DNA of 41,829 nt, taken from positions 1 to 41,829 of the forward strand of contig MU616792.1 in assembly GCA_025201705.1 (NCBI GenBank), given 5' to 3'. The notes below the pieces were generated by a model. It worked only from the letters and a program-made list of their open reading frames with translations, had not been told where the DNA came from and searched no databases. The DNA is from Dissophora ornata. Taxonomy: Eukaryota; Mortierellomycota; Mortierellomycetes; Mortierellales; Mortierellaceae. Each line of letters begins with the position of its first letter. Positions within the stretch are counted from its first letter, which is position 1. Positions 32,676 to 41,829 of this stretch are shown here, piece by piece. A program made the translations under genes and the position numbers.

Positions 32676-33857
32676 GATGTATGCACTCGTACGCACAACC
32701 CCACTCCCCGCCGCCCTCCGCTCAACTTCACTCTCATGAGGTTTCTTCCAAATCCCCCTCCCCCCCCGTATGTCTGTCGGCGTCATAGTAAAAATAGAAC
32801 TGAGTTGGGCGTGGTCTGAACACAAGCAAAGTCAGAAGAATAGTCAATGCTGCAAATAGACAGAAACCCATGGACACAGTGTAAATTTAGACACTAAAAA
32901 TCGACCCTTCAGAGACTCATCAGCATCGTATCATATGGGAATCGACGCTGATCAACGTTGAGAATTCTGGGATGTAAAATATGACAGCATGAAGTAAAAT
33001 ATATCCTATACGGATCAGGATATGCCTTGAGGATCGACAGGCTTACCAGCTTCGTGAGATCATTGAGGACGCCCGTAGTAGCATATCCATTCGTGCCGAC
33101 AGCCGCTCCTCCGTGTATAAACACAAGCGAGTCCGACACACCGACAGCGGCCCCGAGTCGAAGAGGGGGAGAGACGGCAGGGTTCGCTAAGTATTTGGCA
33201 AATTTGACGCTTTTTTGAGGAAAGAACACCAACGACTACCAGAATCAAAGTTGCAGAAAAAGAAGTGGGCCTCCAAAAGGCTTTATCGTGATTACGTGAG
33301 TTGGGAATGGACCACACCCAAAAGTAAGAGTCCAACATCAATAGTTCATTGGCTGCAGAAGATGCATTGCCGACCAACGACATCATTTTTCCTTGGGACT
33401 GCAGCGGGATCGAACTAAGAAACTTTTGCGGCGCAGGTGAAGAGCTGCTTGATCCTGACTGGATCGTAGGTTGGGACCATTGGCGCAAGGTCGTACTCCA
33501 CACCCAGAGGTCATTTGAACCGAGAACAGTGGCGCCATAGGGGTTCTGACTTGGGTCTGTAACTCCGCCAAAAATAATCATGGACGTGTCTACGATCGCG
33601 GCTCCATGAAAGGCGCGCCAGGCCGGTGAAACAGTCGCCCCTGCGACCATGAGCGAAGGAGTACCCATGGTCAGGAGGAGGAAGACGGAGTAGAGAGCAA
33701 GAGTTGTCGGTGTAGTAGTCTTTGTCGTTGTCGACCTTGATGGTGTTGTCGTTATTGTTACAGTGGTATTCGCTCTTATTATTGGTTTTGATGCGCATAC
33801 AATTGTCATATTCTTTGTTACGTTTGTTATTACTGTTGTTGCTATTGCGGCTGCCAT
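29520..33857 (-). CDS. Receptor-like protein: Kelch ectodomain, transmembrane helix, protein kinase
   Basis: Six exons: 33857-33296, 33186-33047, 32608-32341, 32114-29983, 29902-29663 and 29555-29520, all GT-AG with closing phases, 1125 aa from ATG 33857. A hydrophobic signal or anchor (ALYSVFLLLTMGTPSLMVAG) lies near residues 53-75. Kelch repeats follow to about 405 (FHGAAIVDTSMIIFGG, LVFIHGGAA, NMMAIFGGSD, GHSALLNGTNMLVWGG). Residues about 428-450 are a membrane helix (LGVVCGSLALIAAFIGFLLF) followed by RRRSARKK, so the C-terminus should be cytosolic. A 350-residue Ser-rich linker leads to a kinase domain (about 800-1120): VIK lysine, helix-C ERECRIL, catalytic loop IVYCDLKPSNVM (HRD has become YCD), DME instead of DFG, CPPEVA for APE, and DLWAFGCLVYELF. 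Catalytic Lys, Asp, Asn and metal Asp are all kept, so activity is plausible. The frame is open further 5'; ATG 34298 would add 147 residues. It is convergent with NEDD1. Confidence 0.8.
32642..32672. repeat. (CA)n microsatellite in an intron
   Basis: About 15 CA units inside the 438-nt second intron of the Kelch-kinase gene, between exons 33186-33047 and 32608-32341. On the transcribed strand it is (TG)n, a known splicing-factor landing sequence. Confidence 0.9.
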
Positions 33858-35257
33858 GGATGACCCTCTCCATCTCCGCCTCCTCTTTGGCCTCCTGGAT
33901 GTACGACAGTTGATGCTGTTGCCAGACTCGTCTGGTTGTAAGAGCCGCCCTGATTCTGGTGAGCAAGGGTCAAGTTGTTGAGTGTCTGGTGTTGCTTTGA
34001 ACGAAGCTTGTGATGCTTGTGCACTGGCACCCAAGACTACAGCTGAGGAGGAATATGAACGTGCTGGTGAAGACACATGCAGGTGCCGATGGCTTAGCGG
34101 ATACGAATGTGAATAGTGTGGATAGGAAGGTGGTGCGCAACGACAATTGCGCGGGATGCTGGTAATAGTGAGGGGGGTGAGGGGTATGGTTGAGGGTGAA
34201 CCAGAACGGCGTGGTCCTCGCGAGTGAGAGCCGCAGCGAGGGCACCTGGCGCAGTGGTGCCCCATCGCCGACGAGGAATGTAAGTGAGCATTAGCCATGC
34301 TCGCGGTAGCAGAAAGGTTGTGAATGAGCGAATGAGTGGTCGGTCGGAAGGTGAGGGTGTGCAAGAGAAGGATGTCTGCGAGGGAGGAGAGTAAAAGACG
34401 GAAGAAAGAGCGTCCAATGAATGCAAGGAATCAAGGAAGGAATTAAAAAAAAATAAGGATAAGAAGTGGATGAGATTGGTATGCATTCGACGATGGACAT
34501 GGGTGCACAAATGGAAAAGGGCAGCAGCTCTTCAAATCCCGTCAATTGTATCTGTCGCCTCTAAACAAGAGCACGTTCCATCCAGGCTCCATCTCCAGCT
34601 TATTTCGCTTTCATCTTCAATAGTTACCTCGACCAGAAAACAGATCTGCAAACGCGTGCCTGAAATTATCAGATCAAAAACACAAAGCACATATCGCAAA
34701 ACACAAATCGCAAAAACACAAACACAAGAGCGTCAATTGCCGATTGCACAACTTGCTCCAATTATTGATGCCAACGGTACTTTCTGCCATTCGATATGCG
34801 GCATAGATTTCATTCAAGAAAAACGGCACTGCTGTGCATGTACACATCATGAACGTCTGCTTTTGCTGCTCGGGGTAGTAAAAATGAAACCAAAATCCAC
34901 ACTGAGACGAAATAGTCTGGCGACCATAACTCAACTGTTGCTATCTATCTGCTCATTATCGGGGCATGGTTTACCTCTTGAAACGCTATTCGGGTTATGT
35001 TTTGATTGCATTGGAAGCCTTCTTCGGACTCTGCTGGCAACCAGTTAGCTCCAAACAGGGGCGTTGCCAGGAAAAACAACAACAGCGGAATAGCAAATGG
35101 CTCTAAGCAGAAATCCACACAGTTTCATGTTCCTGTTCCCCCTTCTTACTGCGCTCAATAAAAAAGCCGTTTCTTTTGTCCTTGTTTTATTTGCTTTAAT
35201 AATGAGTGTGCCATGTTATTATACATGAGAAAAAAAAGGAAGGGGGGGACCTGTTGA
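33858..35257. other. 5' flank of the Kelch-kinase gene and 3' flank of eIF2B beta
   Basis: On the minus strand the first coding exon frame stays open to about 34364 without a stop (His/Ser/Pro/Arg-rich product). It may be an N-terminal extension or leader. From 34365 to 35190 I see no gene. AATAAA on the minus strand (35191-35186) lies about 70 nt past the eIF2B beta stop. Confidence 0.5.
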
Positions 35258-36820
35258 CTAAAGATCGAACGTATGGTCGTTGGGATCGTAGTTCTCAACG
35301 CTATTCGTTCAATACAGCAAAATAACGGGAAAGATGGAACCAGGTACCAGTTAGTGTTCAAGCCGTTGATGTCGACCATGGTGCCGCAAATCATTGTCAG
35401 TGCTTTTTGTCATAGTATTTGTTAAACCCAGGAGAGGAAGCACACATTCTTCGAGACTTACATAAGACGGTAAAGGTACGATGGTGGATGCCCTCCCTGA
35501 TTAGTGATAAACAAGTTCACAAAGTCGGGCGAGACATAGTCGTAGTAGGGATTCGTCACAGTCACTTTGTCAATGAGATCACCTTCTTCAAATCCAAGCA
35601 CCGAGTCTGGGTTGAACAGCACATTGAACGTATCCTCGTCATATGGGTATAAAGGCGAGAGCTTATACAATCCTGTGCACACAACCACTGGGATCGAGTG
35701 GTGTTTCGCCGCTGCCGCCATCATATGTGTCCCTGAGATAGCAACCAGTCCTCCATTGGCAAGAACTACATACAAACAAGGACATTGTAATTCGGATCAG
35801 CAACATTGATGCCATACCATGCGCTTCACTGTCTCAGATCGGATCCAATCTGCTTACCGGCATGTGTGCCCAGAATGACCTTGTTGACGCGCGACATGAC
35901 AGCAAAGACAGCCGAGTCTGGAATTACTGTCGTCTCAATGCCTGCTTTTGAAAGTTCGACAGCCATCTCCTGTCCAGAGTATCTATGTCGACGAGAGGGG
36001 ATAGAAAGGAGAGAGACATTGATGGTTATTCCTCAGCCTGGTTTGTTTAAGTAATTTATGTCCTGCAAGATCACTTACGACGGTGCACTCTCTGCCACCA
36101 ACACCTGGAACTTTCTCTTGACCGCTGCCATCTTCAAGAACTCCTCCACGGTCTTGGAACGACCGATTGTCATGATGATCTCGCTATTGTGTTATAGAAG
36201 TAGGCGATCCGCAACTCGTGAGTTGATTGCACATACGCTATACAGCACCTCTACTTCATGAAAAAATAGAAATCGCAGGACTAATGACACGAGCGGTGAT
36301 GGCTCAAGGCGTGCGCGATGACTCACTTTGAATGGATCTGCAAGGAGGCTTGGTTCTTAATGTTATCATAAATGTTCTCGAGTTCGTCCTTGATCTCGCG
36401 AATCTCTTGGATGATATTGCTCCTCAAGCTGCTTGAGTATTGCACATTGTCATCTGGGGTGGATCCTATCTCTCCAAGCAGGTTGTACATTGAGGACGAG
36501 GTCGTGAGGGGTGCTGGGTGAAATTCGGACTGGTTCTGGTTCGACGCCGTTGACTCTGCCTCGCGAAACTCTTCTCTGATGACATGCAGCACGCGACGGA
36601 TGATGTTTCCTACAGCAAGCTCTGTGGGATTTGCTTGGACTAGCCTCTGGCCGACAGACTTGACGAGCGTAACGAGTTGGTTACAGGTGGTCCAGTTGTT
36701 CTTAGAGATGACCACAATCAGCAACTTGAGTGTCGCTTGGGACACAGTGGACGATCCCACGAGCTGACGCCTCTTGAGCTTTGCGACGAGGTCGTCAACG
36801 AGTTCATTGTTCTTGCTCAT
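35258..36820 (-). CDS. GCD7: Translation initiation factor eIF2B subunit beta
   Basis: Five exons: 36820-36327, 36183-36079, 35982-35858, 35765-35462 and 35300-35258, introns GT-AG, phases closing, 356 aa, normal for the family. The N-terminal helical domain starts [20 protein letters not shown]. The C-terminal Rossmann-like domain shared by eIF2B alpha/beta/delta has [47 protein letters not shown] and ends [34 protein letters not shown]. The stretch NPYYDYV-x-P and the YDP tail identify beta rather than alpha or delta. Family role: part of the cytosolic eIF2B decamer, the GDP/GTP exchange factor for eIF2 and sensor of eIF2-alpha phosphorylation. The start is the only ATG at the head of the frame (CACCATGAGC). 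It shares a 569-bp divergent upstream region with CAF1. Confidence 0.95.
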
Positions 36821-37389
36821 GGTGGTTTTCTCTTTCCTGATCCTGGTCCTGGTTCTAGCCCTGTCGTTGATGGAGAAGCGAGGTAGGAAAAGAGCTGATT
36901 CTGGCTTCAAGTTTTTTATTTACAGGGAAGGAGGGAGTTGCAGCACGTGATGTGGCTCTGAGCGAAGGAGGGGGACGACTACAGTTGATGCCATCCTTTT
37001 GTCCCAAATCCCATTCTTTCATCAAATCATAACCACGTCTCCTTGTCATCGCTGTGCTGAACCATTAGCGAGGGAAATATTGTAAAACTCAAAGGGCATT
37101 TTGATTCCATCACATTTCAACGTCCCCGCACAGGTAACAGCCGACGCTCCATTCGCTTCAATCCTCACACAGCTGTGTTCGCATCCTCGCGATCGCAGAA
37201 AAGCTGTGGCAGTTGAGTTACTTCGGTTGTCTTCCGTCGCAGGCGCACTCATAACCATAAGAACTTTTATTCTATTCTCCATTGACTTCACGGCGGCACT
37301 TCCCAGCATCAACACTTTAACTCTCCATCGGCTACGAAAAGCTTCTCAGGCAGCTCATTGCAATCACCTCAGCCAGACCAACACGTGCA
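36821..37389. promoter_or_regulatory. Divergent promoter region, eIF2B beta / CAF1
   Basis: 569 bp between two housekeeping start codons on opposite strands. No TATA box is evident and no supported frame lies within. Short frames here are leader sequence. It includes CACGTG at about 36945-36950 and again at 37382-37387, just ahead of the CAF1 ATG. Confidence 0.5.
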
Positions 37390-38834
37390 ATGCCGAGTCC
37401 CAACGAGAGAGTGATCATCAGAGAAGTCTGGGCCGAGAACTTGGAGCAAGAGATGGCTCTCTTGCGAGATCTCGTAGACCAGTACCCGTATCTCGCAATG
37501 GTACGTTGATGCTTAAACCAAAGGGCTGTTCTTTCATTGGAATATGCTCTTCGTTATGATGATTGACTGCATCGCTGACAAAGAGTGCATCTGATCTCTT
37601 TGCAATCTCAGGACACGGAGTTCCCCGGTGTTGTTGCTCGACCCATCGGTATGCCGTTCATGAATAACCTCTCTCGTTATCTGAAGCATACATGGGACTG
37701 AGCGACTGCAAACACGAACGATGACATAATGAGACTGACCTTTCATTTCTATTAGGCAATTTCCGCACCTCAGCCGACTATCATTATCAGACCCTGCGGT
37801 GCAATGTAGATCTGCTCAAGATGATTCAACTGGGTGTCACCTTTGCGGACGAGAATGGAAACGTGCCCAAGGACGCCTGCACTTGGCAGTTCAACTTCAA
37901 GTTCAGCTTGGCGTGAGTGCTCTCTGGATTATAACGACGAGATATGTTGCACTCTGAACAAGTGGCATTAAGAACAGGAAAGGGATAAGATGTTCATTTC
38001 TATCCTATTTCTGCATCGTGCTTTAGCGAGGACATGTATGCGCAGGACTCGATCGACCTCTTGACAAAGTCTGGTATCAACTTTCAGAAGCACGAGGACT
38101 ATGGAATTGACGTTCATCACTTTGGTGAGCTCTTGATCAGCTCTGGTTTTGTGCTACTGGACGAAGTCAAGTGGATTTCTTTTCACAGGTACTTAACTAA
38201 AGGATATGATCGGCTCTAAGAAGAAGTGCTGCAACTAATGATGATATTTTTCATTCAAATCCAGTGGCTATGACTTTGGATACTTGCTCAAGATTTTGAC
38301 ATGTAGCCCTCTGCCAGCAGAAGAGGGGGATTTCTTTGATTTGCTGAGGACTTACTTCCCTTGCATATACGATATCAAGTACTTGATGAAGAGCTGTAAA
38401 AACCTGAAGGGCGGTCTCCAGGAGTTGGCGAATGACTTGCAGGTTGCCAGAATCGGAGCACAGCACCAGGCAGGTAGCGATAGCCTGTTGACGTGCTCGA
38501 CCTTTTTCAGGATGCGCCAGATATTCTTCGAGGACAAGATTGACGATGCCAAATATCTGTATGTTCCGTAAATTCCAACCTCTTTCAACGCGTGTCCACT
38601 GAACTTTCATCATAAATCATGACTAACGATTGCTCTTCGTTTGTGGTGCTTTTCCATAGTGGATACCTCTATGGCCTCGGTTCGGCAGTAGGCTCAACTG
38701 CCGCTCAACCAAACTCAATCGCTACGTTCAACTCTGCTGCAGGAAATGATAGTCCACTGATCACAAACCAATCTGCAGCACCAAATGGAAAGCCCAACAA
38801 CAGCTTTCAAAAGTCTCCAATAAACATGAACTGA
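37390..38834 (+). CDS. CAF1: CCR4-NOT deadenylase subunit CAF1/POP2 (CNOT7/8 homologue)
   Basis: Six exons: 37390-37500, 37612-37648, 37756-37912, 38027-38188, 38265-38558 and 38660-38834, all GT-AG with closing phases, giving 311 aa. It starts [20 protein letters not shown], typical of the family. The DEDD exonuclease motifs are present: [13 protein letters not shown] (Asp, Glu), [13 protein letters not shown] (Asp), [12 protein letters not shown], and the ExoIII region [14 protein letters not shown] (His, Asp). The 37-nt second exon encodes the first catalytic motif. Family role: 3'-to-5' removal of mRNA poly(A) tails within CCR4-NOT, in the cytoplasm and P-bodies. The C-terminal 50 residues (after YLYGLGSA) are Asn/Ser-rich and variable, as in other fungi. 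No lesion seen. Confidence 0.95.
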
Positions 38835-39439
38835 AATCCCCCACACGCGTAATTATATCCTCAAAGAAGGGAGTAGGAAATGCACCTTGGATTATATGCG
38901 GGCAACGGTGGCAGCTGTTGAGAATGCGTGCCGCGACCTGAAGGGAGCGAATGAGATTGGTGCTGGGCGTCGCTGTCAATGATTATTGAGAGAAGTAGAA
39001 TCTCTATTTCCAAGTAAAATGATCACTACCAAATAGGGGAATAGGGCCAGTTTTACGCTGCTTTCCCCTCGCTTAGATTACGTCCGGTATTAAAACCAAG
39101 TGCATCTCCGCAGAAATTGATAGTTCCTGCGACAATGGGCCACATGCATTGACTTTGTCGGTGTCTTATGCAAAATAAAGCAGCTACTCTTTTGGGGAGA
39201 CACCGCCTCTTTCAAGCATGGTGCACTCGCGCAGTGTATCCATAATAAGGCGTCAAATGCTGTCCCTCTGTTGCCACAAGACTTTGTCGCGAAAAGGAAT
39301 TGTGGTGGTAGCACGGGCCTTAAAGTTTAAATACGTTTTCCTCACATCTTCAGTGCTCACTCACATAGTTATTTCCCGGAGCAACTACTCCACTATTGCT
39401 CCGCCATGGGCATCCTGGGCTTATGCCCCTTGCTCAACC
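38835..39439. other. 3' flank of CAF1 with a short coding-like stretch
   Basis: At about 38860-38985 one plus frame reads RKCTLDYMRATVAAVENACR then a few more residues to TGA. It looks protein-like but lacks a start and partner exon, so it may be an old gene fragment. The rest holds no supported gene. AATAAA occurs at about 39173. Confidence 0.4.
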
Positions 39440-40170
39440 TTCAAGCATCGCCGTTGGATGGAGGAGTAAAAGGCACTTGTTGCCATGGATGCCACAAGAT
39501 CGATAGCCGACATTGAGAGCAGTATGCCACCGCTCCGTGGCGAAAGTGCCAGCTTGTTAAGATATCATCAGGAACTAAAAACAATGCAAAGCAACTCGAA
39601 ACATTCTACAATAGCAACAACAACCGGTTCAAGAAGCACAAGTGAGACGCGCAAAGAGTCAGGAACAGAGGGTTCATTGCTATCACGAATAAGGTCCTGA
39701 AGTTGGTAGGACTGTCGCAGGAAGGAGGGGCAGAAGGTGGTTATGGCCGTTGGTCTTGGCCAGTTCTCAAGCAGCTCAAAACTTTCCTCGCTGCATAAGG
39801 TTTTTATGGCAGAAGGTGAGTATCTTTTGTCAATCATGTGTAGCCGCCCTCTGTTTGACTTAAGACATATAATATGTTTGACACAGCGTGATCCGGTATC
39901 ACTTTTGGCTAGGTGCAGTCCCTGGGCTACATCGTGGTTGGTGCGAATGAATACTACACCTCCAAAAAGCCTGTGTGTGAGAAGTTTGTGGCTCAAGTGG
40001 AAATCCAGCGCCTGTACTACCCACATTGTGATAACAGGACACAGTATTGCCAACTTGCTTCGAGACCACTTGATCAATCAACAACGGCCCCTCTATTTGC
40101 AGCCCGTGGGCAAGGATGGCTCTTGCCCTTGGATGTCAGAGAGGACGAGTGGCGGTGTAGGCACCAATAG
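39440..40170 (+). pseudogene. Decayed Fanzor (eukaryotic TnpB-like, RuvC) nuclease gene
   Basis: Several plus-frame pieces line up in order as the C-terminal half of a TnpB/Fanzor-type protein. Pieces: FKHRRWMEE, stop TAA (39467), VAMDATRSIADIESSMPPLR, LETFYNSNNNRFKKHK, stop TGA (39643-39645), VVMAVGLGQFSSSSKL, then after a likely intron (39816-39912) LGYIVVGANEYYTSKK-PVC, VEIQRLYYPHCD, and in a shifted frame GHSIANLLRDHLINQQRPLY. EYYTSKK-x-P-x-C followed by x-PHC is the OrfB zinc-ribbon signature. Two zinc-binding Cys are lost (CPxC has become PVC, CPHC has become YPHC). The stretch that should carry the last RuvC HRD is deleted by a frameshift near 40035. The N-terminal half with the first RuvC Asp is not visible. 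Clearly inactive. Fanzor identity is from motif knowledge, not a search. Confidence 0.65.
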
Positions 40171-40779
40171 CTGACCATCCGCGTCGAGCCAAGAGTGTGC
40201 TGCCAGTGGGCGAGAGCTTGTTTGACAAGTGTCACTTTTCGTGCTGATTGTGGCTTGCTTGAAAATAGTCATTAGGACCAGATTTTACGCAACAAAATCA
40301 TTCCTTTCCAGTGTTCAACCATCAAGGCAAGGTATGTCAGCGGTAATTCGGCGTGTTTCTTCAGACAGTGAGAGCAACTGCTATATGACAAGAGTATAGC
40401 AGACGAAAAAGGCCGTTGTCCGCTCATCATAATTCGTACATTGTGATGGGTAGCGTCATATGTCTATTCTCCATGGGCGTAGGGTATTGACCTCGCCATC
40501 CCCTGGTTTGCGTTGAGTCGTCGCGCTGTTGCTGTTAGGCCTCCTCTCAGTGAGCAATGCTAAGCTTGAGACATATGTGGAGAGGCTGCTTTGACGCCCC
40601 AAGCGCTCAACGACGGTTGAGTCAAATCCCCTGGTAGTTTGGGTTCCACCACCTTGTATTCACATACCCCATATCATTTCTTTTATTTTCTTATTTTTCT
40701 ATCGCATGTGTGCTTTATTTATCATTGCTTTAACTCTTTGTTTTTTTTATGAGCCTTGTTTCTGCTACAGTAAAATAGA
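40171..40779. other. Downstream of the Fanzor remnant, no gene seen
   Basis: No supported frame. T-rich toward the right. It may contain the 3' end of the Fanzor element, but no matching inverted repeat was found by eye. Confidence 0.4.
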
Positions 40780-40916
40780 TACAGTCAATTCCCACCCGCT
40801 TTATATTTTTTTACAATGCATTTCTTCTCGTTGTAACGACATTCCCATACAATCGCCTATAATGACACCTCCAAATCTCTGTACCAAACATGTCATTGTA
40901 GCGGGGGTTGACTGTA
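40780..40916. mobile_element. pogo/Tigger-like MITE with TA target duplication
   Basis: The element is about 133 bp. Left end TA-CAGTCAATTCCCACCCGCT and right end, read on the minus strand, TA-CAGTCAACCCCCGCTACAA form imperfect terminal inverted repeats. Both are flanked by TA, the target duplication of the Tc1/mariner/pogo superfamily. Inside, TCGTTGTAACGACATT and CTATAATGACA resemble degenerate copies of the same terminal sequence. There is no coding capacity, so this is a non-autonomous element. Confidence 0.75.
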
Positions 40917-41155
40917 GGTCGTTTGGATTCAATCGGATTGAAATTTTAAGTACTGTCTGTACACGAAGATAGGGCAGACTCAGGGGATCTCGCAGAAACT
41001 CGTTGCTCGTCAATTCTAGAAACGCATTTGTCTTTTTTTATTTTTTGCTCCAGTTTTCGCGTGTAGAATATGTAGAATAAAGACGTACCTGCTTCAGACT
41101 GAACATCCTAGCTATCGCCGGGCCCTAAACGTCATACAAGTGATGTAAGTCATAG

Positions 41156-41705
41156 GAAAGCGTGAGGAATTACTACAAAATCGAGAAAACTTGGCCACGT
41201 AAACTAACTACATTATATAAATGTGGTGATAGAATTATGAATATTATACGCCCATTGAGTGGATCGGCTGCACCATCAGAGGCGGATGCATTGCTAGTAT
41301 GGGGAATGATTTTCACTCATAGACTACCTCTGGATACGTTCTTGACTCTGCACCTGTAAGTTCATTCATTAACTCGATAATTTGATTTTTTAAGCGAAAT
41401 GTATTAACATGACTTTCAATTACTACAGAGGAGAACAAGGTTGCTCAGCAACATCTCTATTCAAGTCAACTCTATCGTCAATTTTTAACACTGGGACAAC
41501 CGCAAGAAAATGCGATTGCGTTTTAAAAGTGGATGGTTTAGAAGTGGCTAACTTCGAAGCGAAAAGAGAATCCGCACCTTCCCATGATGTAGCTGTCCAG
41601 CTGCGTAAGAACATGAAGATCAACAAAAGCATCAATCTGCAGCTGGACAAGTACGGCCTTCAGCACAACGTGCCATCGATAGAGGTCGTGAACCAGCAAT
41701 CGTAG
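41156..41705 (+). pseudogene. Fragment of a nuclease-fold-like lineage-specific gene
   Basis: Two exons joined in phase 2 by a 73-nt intron (41356-41428, GTAAGT...CTACAG). The first in-frame ATG is 41237 and the frame opens at 41156. The product includes SGSAAPSEADALLVWGMIF, SLFKSTLSSIFNTG, and KCDCVLKVDGLEVANFEAKR followed by VAVQLRKNMKINKSI. An Asp on one strand, Glu-x-Lys (E-A-K) on the next, and a Gln helix are the order of PD-(D/E)XK active sites. I recall similar gene families in Mucoromycota but cannot verify it. TAG at 41703 ends the frame where such a domain should continue, so it is probably truncated. The window ends 124 bp later without further recognisable sequence. Confidence 0.45.
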
Positions 41706-41829
41706 ACTGGTCAACTACGCACTTTTTGAACAAGAAACGACTGGAAAGACTCGTGCAAGGAAGACAGTCTTGTCTTTGTTGAAAACTTTCCAAGACCCAC
41801 ACCGATAACCACCTTGTTGCCTTCCGCTC

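Noticed and set aside
1..41829. tRNA and rRNA genes
   Set aside because: No cloverleaf-like stretch or clear B-box (GGTTCGANTCC) was seen by eye; a tRNAscan run would be decisive.

Overview
The window looks like nuclear DNA of an early-diverging fungus, most likely a Mortierella-type species (Mortierellomycotina). I infer this from dense short GT-AG introns (about 50-300 nt), CT-rich leaders, long low-complexity proteins, a fungal NEDD1 homologue (absent from yeasts), and repeated lineage-specific gene fragments. All exon models were built by eye: splice consensus was matched, reading phase was checked arithmetically at each junction, and protein continuity was judged. No database search was possible.

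Layout. 1-6400 is gene-poor: a (AAC)n tract, a decayed nuclease-fold-like fragment (2940-3624), a small two-exon gene ending in a CaaX box (4208-4865), and a coiled-coil/membrane gene with one in-frame stop (5180-6086, minus). 6431-10452 (minus) encodes a large PH-domain protein. After about 3.3 kb without a recognisable gene come a concentrative nucleoside transporter (13900-15980, minus) and an eight-exon FAD monooxygenase with an 11-nt microexon (16386-18585, minus). The monooxygenase is divergent from a typical 2-Cys peroxiredoxin (19367-20355). 21286-21510 encodes a small secreted, probably Kex2-processed peptide.

22.7-23.9 kb is a repeat-rich patch: a minus-strand acidic-tail gene piece, the C-terminal tail of a Fanzor/TnpB-type nuclease on the plus strand, tandem TGACGT repeats and an orphan TATA promoter. 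25004-25758 encodes a five-helix membrane protein. 25977-29095 encodes NEDD1, the gamma-tubulin complex adaptor. Convergent to it, 29520-33857 (minus) encodes a protein with a Kelch ectodomain, one transmembrane helix and a cytosolic protein kinase. eIF2B beta (35258-36820, minus) and the CCR4-NOT deadenylase CAF1 (37390-38834) are divergent housekeeping genes. The right end holds a decayed Fanzor-type gene (39440-40170), a 133-bp pogo-like MITE with TA duplications (40780-40916) and another decayed nuclease-like fragment (41156-41705).

The genes do not form one pathway. The most notable items are the receptor-like Kelch kinase, the secreted disulphide peptide precursor, the Fanzor remnants, the microexon, and the CaaX gene whose C-terminus could be switched by splicing.
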